DNA from: Rhytidiadelphus loreus
Lineage: Eukaryota; Streptophyta; Bryopsida; Hypnales; Hylocomiaceae
Assembly: GCA_947034895.1 (NCBI GenBank)
Contig: OX344763.1
Coordinates: 69,583,093-69,647,092 of the forward strand
DNA length: 64,000 nucleotides
Direction: 5' to 3'
Positions within the stretch are counted from its first letter, which is position 1; each line of letters begins with the position of its first letter. A program made the position numbers and the translations under genes. A model generated the notes under the pieces. The model searched no databases. It was given only the letters and a program-made list of their open reading frames with translations, and was not told the DNA's origin. This document shows positions 51,013-61,906 of this stretch, piece after piece.

Positions 51013-54000
51013 ATGAGTTTAGGAATAAATGCAACTTGCACAAACATGTTTTACCATCTTCTTTACGTGAATTTCCGTGACAATATATTTTGTTGGACAG
51101 TCATTAACGTACAGTGCAAGAACGATGCCCCAATTTTTAGTTTCACGCACAAAATCATTCAAAGTGACCACCCAAACGTGCATATTGTTTTGAATGCATG
51201 AGTTTAGGAATAAATGCAACTTGCACAAACATGTTTTAGCATCTTCTTTACGTGAATTCTCGTGACATTATATTTTTCTGACAGTCATTAATGTAGAGGG
51301 CAAGAACGTTGCCTCAATTTTTAGTTTCACGCACAAAATCATTCAAAGTGACCACCCAAACGTGCATATCCTTGTGCATGCATGACTTTAGGAATAAATG
51401 CAACTTGCACAAACATGTTTTACCATCTTCTTTACGTGAATTTCCGTGACATTATATTTTGTCGGACAGTCATTAACGTACAGGGCAAAAACGTTGCCCC
51501 AATTTTAAGTTTCACGCACAAAATCATTCAAAGTGACCACCCAAACGTGCATATCCTTTTGCATGCATGAGTTTAAGAATAAATGCAACTTGCACAAACA
51601 TGTTTTACCATCTTCTTTACGTGAATTTCCGTGACAATATATTTTGTTGGACAGTCATTAACGTACAGTGCAAGAACGATGCCCCAATTTTTAGTTTCAC
51701 GCACAAAATCATTCAAAGTGACCACCCAAACGTGCATATTGTTTTGAATGCATGAGTTTAGGAATAAATGCAACTTGCACAAACATGTTTTACCATCTTC
51801 TTTACGTGAATTTCCGGGACATTATATTTTTCTGACAGTCATTAACGTACAGTGCAAGAATGTTGCCTCAATTTTTAGTTTCACGCACAAAATCATTCAA
51901 AGTGACCACCCAAACGTGCATATCCTTTTGCATGCATGAGTTTAGGAAGAAATGCAACTTGCACAAACATGTTTCACCATCTTCTTTACGTGAATTCTCG
52001 TGACATTATATTTTTCTGACAGTCATTAATGTACAGGGCAAGAACGTTGCCTCAATTTTTAGTTTCACGCACAAAATCATTCAAAGTGACCACCCAAACC
52101 TGCATATTGTTTTGAATGCATGAGTTTAGGAATAAATGCAACTTGCACAAACATGTTTTACCATCTTCTTTACGTGAATTTCCGTGACAATATATTTTGT
52201 TGGACAGTCATTAACGTACAGTGCATGAAACGATGCCCCAATTTTTAGTTTCACGCACAAAATCATTCAAAGTGACCACCCAAACGTGCATATTGTTTTG
52301 AATGCATGAGTTTAGGAATAAATGCAACTTGCACAAACATGTTTTAGCATCTTCTTTACGTGAATTCTCGTGACATTATATTTTTCTGACAGTCATTAAT
52401 GTACAGGGCAAGAACGTTGCCTCAATTTTTAGTTTCACGCACAAAATCATTCAAAGTGACCACCCAAACGTGCATATTGTTTTGAATGCATGAGTTTAGG
52501 AAGAAATGCAACTTGCACAAACATGTTTTACCATCTTCTTTACGTGAACTTCCGTCACAATATATTTTGTTGGACAGTCATTAACGTACAGTGCAAAAAC
52601 GATGCCCCAATTTTTAGTTTCACGCACAAAATCATTCAAAGTGACCACCCAAACGTGCATATTGTTTTGAATGCATGAGTTTAGGAATAAATGCAACTTG
52701 CACAAACATGTTTTAGCATCTTCTTTACGTGAATTCTCGTGACATTATATTTTTCTGACAGTCATTAATGTACAGGGCAAGAACGTTGCCTCAATTTTTA
52801 GTTTCACCCACAAAATCATTCAAAGTGACCACCCAAACGTGCATATTGTTTTGAATGCATGAGTTTAGGAATAAATGCAACTTGCACAAACATGTTTTAG
52901 CATCTTCTTTACGTGAATTCTCGTGACATTATATTTTTCTGACAGTCATTAATGTACAGGGCAAGAACGTTGCCTCAATTTTTAGTTTCACGCACAAAAT
53001 CATTCAAAGTGACCACCCAAACGTGCATATCCTTTTGCATGCATGAGTTTAGGAAGAAATGCAACTTGCACAAACATGTTTCACCATCTTCTTTACGTGA
53101 ATTTTCGTGACATTATATTTTTCTGACAGTCATTAATGTACAGGGCAAGAACGTTGCCTCAATTTTTAGTTTCACCCACAAAATCATTCAAAGTGACCAC
53201 CCAAACGTGCATATTTTTTTGAATGCATGAGTTTAGGAATAAATGCAACTTGCACAAACATGTTTCACCATCTTCTTTATGTGAATTCTCGTGACATTAT
53301 ATTTTTCTGACAGTCATTAATGTACAGGGCAAGAACGTTGCCTCAATTTTTAGTTTCACGCACAAAATCATTCAAAGTGACCACCCAAACGTGCATATTG
53401 TTTTGAATGCATGAGTTTAGGAATATATGCAACTTGCACAAACATGTTTTACCATCTTCTTTACGTGAATTCTCGTGACATTATATTTTTCTGACAGTCA
53501 TTAATGTACAGGGCAAGAACGTTGCCTCAATTTTTAGTTTCACGCACAAAATCATTCAAAGTGACCACCCAAACGTGCATATTGTTTTGAATGCATGAGT
53601 TTAGGAATAAATGCAACTTGCACAAACATGTTTTACCATCATCTTTTCGTGAATTTCCGTGACAATATACTTTGTTGGACAGTCATTAACGTACAGTGCA
53701 AGAACGATGCCCCAATTTTTAGTTTCACACACAAAATCATTCAAAGTGACCACCCAAACGTGCATATTGTTTTGAATGCATGAGTTTAGGAATAAATGCA
53801 ACTTGCACAAACATGTTTTACCATCTTCTTTACGTGAATTTCCGTGACAATATATTTTGTTGGACAGTCATTAACGTACAGTGCAAGAACGATGCCCCAA
53901 TTTTTAGTTTCACGCACAAAATCATTCAAAGTGACCACCCAAACGTGCATATTGTTTTGAATGCATGAGTTTAGGAATAAATGCAACTTGCACAAACATG

Positions 54001-54149
54001 TTTTACCATCTTCTTTACGTGAATTTCCGTGACATTATATTTCGTCGGACAGTCATTAACGTACAGGGCAAGAACGTTGCCTCAATTTTTAGTTTCACGC
54101 ACAAAATCATTCAAAGTGACCACCCAAACCTGCATATCCTTTTGCATGC
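51013..54149. repeat. 17-monomer tandem duplication, copy 2 (3137 bp)
   Basis: This copy directly abuts copy 1 and repeats all 17 units. Private changes include CTTCCGTCAC at about 52.55 kb, where copy 1 has CTTCCGTGAC. It also has TTTTAGC in two units (about 52.34 and 52.90 kb) where copy 1 has TTTCACC and TTTTACC. The changed units still keep the 184-186 bp lengths. The next unit (54150) is R type and does not continue the match. Confidence 0.94.
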
Positions 54150-55625
54150 ATGAGTTTAGGAATAAATGCAACTTGCACAAACATGTTTTACCATCTTCTT
54201 TACGTGAATTTCCGTGACATTATATTTCGTCGGGCAGTCATTAACGTACAGGGCAAGAACGTTGCCTCAATTTTTAGTTTCACCCACAAAATCATTCAAA
54301 GTGACCACCCAAACGTGCATATTGTTTTGAATGCATGAGTTTAGGAATAAATGCAACTTGCACAAACATGTTTTAGCATCTTCTTTACGTGAATTCTCGT
54401 GACATTATATTTTTCTGACAGTCATTAATGTACAGGGCAAGAACGTTGCCTCAATTTTTAGTTTCACGCACAAAATCATTCAAAGTGACCACCCAAACGT
54501 GCATATCCTTTTGCATGCATGAGTTTAGGAAGAAATGCAACTTGCACAAACATGTTTCACCATCTTCTTTACGTGAATTTTCGTGACATTATATTTTTCT
54601 GACAGTCATTAATGTACAGGGCAAGAACGTTGCCTCAATTTTTAGTTTCACGCACAAAATCATTCAAAGTGACCACCCAAACCTGCATATTGTTTTGAAT
54701 GCATGAGTTTAGGAATAAATGCAACTTGCACAAACATGTTTTACCATCTTCTTTACGTGAATTTCCGTGACAATATATTTTGTTGGACAGTCATTAACGT
54801 ACAGTGCATGAAACGATGCCCCAATTTTTAGTTTCACGCACAAAATCATTCAAAGTGACCACCCAAACGTGCATATCCTTTTGCATGCATGAGTTTAGGA
54901 AGAAATGCAACTTGCACAAACATGTTTCACCATCTTCTTTACGTGAATTTTCGTGACATTATATTTTTCTGACAGTCATTAATGTACAGGGCAAGAACGT
55001 TGCCTCAATTTTTAGTTTCACCCACAAAATCATTCAAAGTGACCACCCAAACGTGCATATTTTTTTGAATGCATGAGTTTAGGAATAAATGCAACTTGCA
55101 CAAACATGTTTCACCATCTTCTTTATGTGAATTCTCGTGACATTATATTTTTCTGACAGTCATTAATGTACAGGGCAAGAACGTTGCCTCAATTTTTAGT
55201 TTCACGCACAAAATCATTCAAAGTGACCACCCAAACGTGCATATTGTTTTGAATGCATGAGTTTAGGAATAAATGCAACTTGCACAAACATGTTTTAGCA
55301 TCTTCTTTACGTGAATTCTCGTGACATTATATTTTTCTGACAGTCATTAATGTACAGGGCAAGAACGTTGCCTCAATTTTTAGTTTCACGCACAAAATCA
55401 TTCAAAGTGACCACCCAAACCTGCATATCCTTTTGCATGCATGAGTTTAGGAATAAATGCAACTTGCACAAACATGTTTTACCATCTTCTTTACGTGAAT
55501 TTCCGTGACATTATATTTCGTCGGGCAGTCATTAACGTACAGGGCAAGAACGTTGCCTCAATTTTTAGTTTCACCCACAAAATCATTCAAAGTGACCACC
55601 CAAACGTGCATATTGTTTTGAATGC
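54150..55625. repeat. R/S/N+ block with a 1291 bp repeat spacing
   Basis: R units with TCGGGCAG lie at 54150 and 55441, 1291 bp (7 monomers) apart, each followed by a TTTTAGC unit and then GGAAGAAATGC units. The pair 54889-55256, whose join has a long T run followed by a TTATGTGAATT unit, recurs at 55810-56177. The class order shows repeated partial duplication. Confidence 0.85.
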
Positions 55626-58210
55626 ATGAGTTTAGGAATAAATGCAACTTGCACAAACATGTTTTAGCATCTTCTTTACGTGAATTCTCGTGACATTATA
55701 TTTTTCTGACAGTCATTAATGTACAGGGCAAGAACGTTGCCTCAATTTTTAGTTTCACGCACAAAATCATTCAAAGTGACCACCCAAACGTGCATATCCT
55801 TTTGCATGCATGAGTTTAGGAAGAAATGCAACTTGCACAAACATGTTTCACCATCTTCTTTACGTGAATTTTCGTGACATTATATTTTTCTGACAGTCAT
55901 TAATGTACAGGGCAAGAACGTTGCCTCAATTTTTAGTTTCACCCACAAAATCATTCAAAGTGACCACCCAAACGTGCATATTTTTTTGAATGCATGAGTT
56001 TAGGAATAAATGCAACTTGCACAAACATGTTTCACCATCTTCTTTATGTGAATTCTCGTGACATTATATTTTTCTGACAGTCATTAATGTACAGGGCAAG
56101 AACGTTGCCTCAATTTTTAGTTTCACGCACAAAATCATTCAAAGTGACCACCCAAACGTGCATATTGTTTTGAATGCATGAGTTTAGGAATATATGCAAC
56201 TTGCACAAACATGTTTTACCATCTTCTTTACGTGAATTCTCGTGACATTATATTTTTCTGACAGTCATTAATGTACAGGGCAAGAACGTTGCCTCAATTT
56301 TTAGTTTCACGCACAAAATCATTCAAAGTGACCACCCAAACGTGCATATTGTTTTGAATGCATGAGTTTAGGAATAAATGCAACTTGCACAAACATGTTT
56401 TACCATCATCTTTTCGTGAATTTCCGTGACAATATACTTTGTTGGACAGTCATTAACGTACAGTGCAAGAACGATGCCCCAATTTTTAGTTTCACACACA
56501 AAATCATTCAAAGTGACCACCCAAACGTGCATATTGTTTTGAATGCATGAGTTTAGGAATAAATGCAACTTGCACAAACATGTTTTACCATCTTCTTTAC
56601 GTGAATTTCCGTGACAATATATTTTGTTGGACAGTCATTAACGTACAGTGCAAGAACGATGCCCCAATTTTTAGTTTCACGCACAAAATCATTCAAAGTG
56701 ACCACCCAAACGTGCATATTCTTTTGAATGCATGAGTTTAGGAATAAATGCAACTTGCACAAACATGTTTTACCATCTTCTTTACGTGAATTTCCGTGAC
56801 ATTATATTTCGTCGGACAGTCATTAACGTACAGGGCAAGAACGTTGCCTCAATTTTTAGTTTCACGCACAAAATCATTCAAAGTGACCACCCAAACCTGC
56901 ATATCCTTTTGCATGCATGAGTTTAGGAATAAATGCAACTTGCACAAACATGTTTTACCATCTTCTTTACGTGAATTTCCGTGACATTATATTTCGTCGG
57001 GCAGTCATTAACGTACAGGGCAAGAACGTTGCCTCAATTTTTAGTTTCACGCACAAAATCATTCAAAGTGACCACCCAAACGTGCATATCCTTTTGCATG
57101 CATGAGTTTAGGAATAAATGCAACTTGCACAAACATGTTTTACCATCTTCTTTACGTGAATTTCCGTGACAATATATTTTGTTGGACAGTCATTAACGTA
57201 CAGTGCATGAAACGATGCCCCAATTTTTAGTTTCACGCACAAAATCATTCAAAGTGACCACCGAAACGTGCATATTGTTTTGAATGCATGAGTTTAGGAA
57301 TAAATGCAAGTTGCACAAACATGTTTCACCATCTTCTTTACGTGAATTCTCGTGACATTATATTTTTCTGACAGTCATTAATGTACAGGGCAAGAACGTT
57401 GCCTCAATTTTTAGTTTCACGCACAAAATCATTCAAAGTGACCACCCAAACCTGCATATTGTTTTGAATGCATGAGTTTAGGAATAAATGCAACTTGCAC
57501 AAACATGTTTTACCATCTTCTTTACGTGAATTTCCGTGACAATATATTTTGTTGGACAGTCATTAACGTACAGTGCATGAAACGATGCCCCAATTTTTAG
57601 TTTCACGCACAAAATCATTCAAAGTGACCACCCAAACGTGCATATTGTTTTGAATGCATGAGTTTAGGAATAAATGCAACTTGCACAAACATGGTTCACC
57701 ATCTTCTTTACGTGAATTCTCGTGACATTATATTTTTCTGACAGTCATTAATGTACAGGGCAAGAACGTTGCCTCAATTTTTAGTTTCACGCACAAAATC
57801 ATTCAAAGTGACCACCCAAACGTGCATATTGTTTTGAATGCATGAGTTTAGGAAGAAATGCAACTTGCACAAACATGTTTTACCATCTTCTTTACGTGAA
57901 CTTCCGTCACAATATATTTTGTTGGACAGTCATTAACGTACAGTGCAAAAACGATGCCCCAATTTTTAGTTTCACGCACAAAATCATTCAAAGTGACCAC
58001 CCAAACGTGCATATTGTTTTGAATGCATGAGTTTAGGAATAAATGCAACTTGCACAAACATGTTTTAGCATCTTCTTTACGTGAATTCTCGTGACATTAT
58101 ATTTTTCTGACAGTCATTAATGTACAGGGCAAGAACGTTGCCTCAATTTTTAGTTTCACCCACAAAATCATTCAAAGTGACCACCCAAACGTGCATATTT
58201 TTTTGAATGC
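55626..58210. repeat. 14-monomer tandem duplication, copy 1 (2585 bp)
   Basis: Units from 55626 through 57471 match 58211-60056 at an offset of 2585 bp. The order is TTTTAGC S, GGAAGAAATGC S, TTATGTG S, ATATATGC S, CATCTTTTCG N, N, R, R with TCGGGCAG, N+ and AAGTTGC S. The later units of this copy (57472-58210) include a private CATGGTTCACC unit near 57.69 kb and are less well matched. Confidence 0.9.
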
Positions 58211-59131
58211 ATGAGTTTAGGAATAAATGCAACTTGCACAAACATGTTTTAGCATCTTCTTTACGTGAATTCTCGTGACATTATATTTTTCTGACAGTCA
58301 TTAATGTACAGGGCAAGAACGTTGCCTCAATTTTTAGTTTCACGCACAAAATCATTCAAAGTGACCACCCAAACGTGCATATCCTTTTGCATGCATGAGT
58401 TTAGGAAGAAATGCAACTTGCACAAACATGTTTCACCATCTTCTTTACGTGAATTTTCGTGACATTATATTTTTCTGACAGTCATTAATGTACAGGGCAA
58501 GAACGTTGCCTCAATTTTTAGTTTCACCCACAAAATCATTCAAAGTGACCACCCAAACGTGCATATTTTTTTGAATGCATGAGTTTAGGAATAAATGCAA
58601 CTTGCACAAACATGTTTCACCATCTTCTTTATGTGAATTCTCGTGACATTATATTTTTCTGACAGTCATTAATGTACAGGGCAAGAACGTTGCCTCAATT
58701 TTTAGTTTCACGCACAAAATCATTCAAAGTGACCACCCAAACGTGCATATTGTTTTGAATGCATGAGTTTAGGAATATATGCAACTTGCACAAACATGTT
58801 TTACCATCTTCTTTACGTGAATTCTCGTGACATTATATTTTTCTGACAGTCATTAATGTACAGGGCAAGAACGTTGCCTCAATTTTTAGTTTCACGCACA
58901 AAATCATTCAAAGTGACCACCCAAACGTGCATATTGTTTTGAATGCATGAGTTTAGGAATAAATGCAACTTGCACAAACATGTTTTACCATCATCTTTTC
59001 GTGAATTTCCGTGACAATATACTTTGTTGGACAGTCATTAACGTACAGTGCAAGAACGATGCCCCAATTTTTAGTTTCACACACAAAATCATTCAAAGTG
59101 ACCACCCAAACGTGCATATTGTTTTGAATGC

Positions 59132-60611
59132 ATGAGTTTAGGAATAAATGCAACTTGCACAAACATGTTTTACCATCTTCTTTACGTGAATTTCCGTGAC
59201 AATATATTTTGTTGGACAGTCATTAACGTACAGTGCAAGAACGATGCCCCAATTTTTAGTTTCACGCACAAAATCATTCAAAGTGACCACCCAAACGTGC
59301 ATATTGTTTTGAATGCATGAGTTTAGGAATAAATGCAACTTGCACAAACATGTTTTACCATCTTCTTTACGTGAATTTCCGTGACATTATATTTCGTCGG
59401 ACAGTCATTAACGTACAGGGCAAGAACGTTGCCTCAATTTTTAGTTTCACGCACAAAATCATTCAAAGTGACCACCCAAACCTGCATATCCTTTTGCATG
59501 CATGAGTTTAGGAATAAATGCAACTTGCACAAACATGTTTTACCATCTTCTTTACGTGAATTTCCGTGACATTATATTTCGTCGGGCAGTCATTAACGTA
59601 CAGGGCAAGAACGTTGCCTCAATTTTTAGTTTCACGCACAAAATCATTCAAAGTGACCACCCAAACGTGCATATCCTTTTGCATGCATGAGTTTAGGAAT
59701 AAATGCAACTTGCACAAACATGTTTTACCATCTTCTTTACGTGAATTTCCGTGACAATATATTTTGTTGGACAGTCATTAACGTACAGTGCATGAAACGA
59801 TGCCCCAATTTTTAGTTTCACGCACAAAATCATTCAAAGTGACCACCGAAACGTGCATATTGTTTTGAATGCATGAGTTTAGGAATAAATGCAAGTTGCA
59901 CAAACATGTTTCACCATCTTCTTTACGTGAATTCTCGTGACATTATATTTTTCTGACAGTCATTAATGTACAGGGCAAGAACGTTGCCTCAATTTTTAGT
60001 TTCACGCACAAAATCATTCAAAGTGACCACCCAAACGTGCATATTGTTTTGAATGCATGAGTTTAGGAATAAATTCAACTTGCACAAACATGTTTTACCA
60101 TCTTCTTTACGTGAATTTCCGTGACAATATATTCTGTTGGACAGTCATTAACGTACAGTGCATGAAACGATGCCCCAATTTTTAGTTTCACGCACAAAAT
60201 CATTCAAAGTGACCACCCAAACGTGCATATTGTTTTGAATGCATGAGTTTAGGAATAAATGCAACTTGCACAAACATGTTTTAGCATCTTCTTTACGTGA
60301 ATTCTCGTGACATTATATTTTTCTGACAGTCATTAATGTAGAGGGCAAGAACGTTGCCTCAATTTTTAGTTTCACCCACAAAATCATTCAAAGTGACCAC
60401 CCAAACGTGCATATCCTTGTGCATGCATGACTTTAGGAATAAATGCAACTTGCACAAACATGTTTTACCATCTTCTTTACGTGAATTCTCGTGACATTAT
60501 ATTTCGTCGGACAGTCATTAACGTACAGTGCAAGAACGATGCCCCAATTTTTAGTTTCACACACAAAATCATTCAAAGTGACCACCCAAACGTGCATATT
60601 GTTTTGAATGC
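59132..60611. repeat. 8-monomer tandem duplication, copy 1 (1480 bp)
   Basis: The order is N (59132), R (59317), R with TCGGGCAG (59502), N+ (59687), AAGTTGC S (59873), N+ with AATTCAAC (60057), TTTTAGC S (60243) and a hybrid unit (60427). Lengths 185+185+185+186+184+186+184+185 sum to 1480. Seven of the eight are repeated in order from 60612. This unit overlaps the end of the 2585 bp duplication, so the events are nested. Confidence 0.92.
60427..60611. repeat. Hybrid monomer joining S, R and N features
   Basis: Within 185 bp this unit has the S-type AATTCTCGTGAC, then the R-type TTTCGTCGGACAG, then the N-type TACAGTGCAAGAACGATG with CACACACAAA. No other monomer noticed in the window combines these three. 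It sits at the junction of the 1480 bp tandem duplication, so it probably records the exchange that made it. Confidence 0.85.
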
Positions 60612-61906
60612 ATGAGTTTAGGAATAAATGCAACTTGCACAAACATGTTTTACCATCTTCTTTACGTGAATTTCCGTGACAATATATTTTGTTGGACAGT
60701 CATTAACGTACAGTGCAAGAACGATGCCCCAATTTTTAGTTTCACGCACAAAATCATTCAAAGTGACCACCCAAACGTGCATATTGTTTTGAATGCATGA
60801 GTTTAGGAATAAATGCAACTTGCACAAACATGTTTTACCATCTTCTTTACGTGAATTTCCGTGACATTATATTTCGTCGGACAGTCATTAACGTACAGGG
60901 CAAGAACGTTGCCTCAATTTTTAGTTTCACGCACAAAATCATTCAAAGTGACCACCCAAACCTGCATATCCTTTTGCATGCATGAGTTTAGGAATAAATG
61001 CAACTTGCACAAACATGTTTTACCATCTTCTTTACGTGAATTTCCGTGACATTATATTTCGTCGGGCAGTCATTAACGTACAGGGCAAGAACGTTGCCTC
61101 AATTTTTAGTTTCACGCACAAAATCATTCAAAGTGACCACCCAAACCTGCATATCCTTTTGCATGCATGAGTTTAGGAATAAATGCAACTTGCACAAACA
61201 TGTTTTACCATCTTCTTTACGTGAATTTCCGTGACAATATATTTTGTTGGACAGTCATTAACGTACAGTGCATGAAACGATGCCCCAATTTTTAGTTTCA
61301 CGCACAAAATCATTCAAAGTGACCACCGAAACGTGCATATTGTTTTGAATGCATGAGTTTAGGAATAAATGCAAGTTGCACAAACATGTTTCACCATCTT
61401 CTTTACGTGAATTCTCGTGACATTATATTTTTCTGACAGTCATTAATGTACAGGGCAAGAACGTTGCCTCAATTTTTAGTTTCACGCACAAAATCATTCA
61501 AAGTGACCACCCAAACGTGCATATTGTTTTGAATGCATGAGTTTAGGAATAAATTCAACTTGCACAAACATGTTTTACCATCTTCTTTACGTGAATTTCC
61601 GTGACAATATATTTTGTTGGACAGTCATTAACGTACAGTGCATGAAACGATGCCCCAATTTTTAGTTTCACGCACAAAATCATTCAAAGTGACCACCCAA
61701 ACGTGCATATTGTTTTGAATGCATGAGTTTAGGAATAAATGCAACTTGCACAAACATGTTTTAGCATCTTCTTTACGTGAATTCTCGTGACATTATATTT
61801 TTCTGACAGTCATTAATGTACAGGGCAAGAACGTTGCCTCAATTTTTAGTTTCACGCACAAAATCATTCAAAGTGACCACCCAAACCTGCATATCCTTTT
61901 GCATGC
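60612..61906. repeat. 8-monomer tandem duplication, copy 2 (7 of 8 units)
   Basis: Units at 60612, 60797, 60982, 61167, 61353, 61537 and 61723 repeat the first seven units of copy 1 at an offset of 1480 bp. The eighth position (61907) is an R unit with TCGGGCAG instead of the hybrid. Small differences occur, such as AAACCTGCAT near 61140. Confidence 0.9.
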
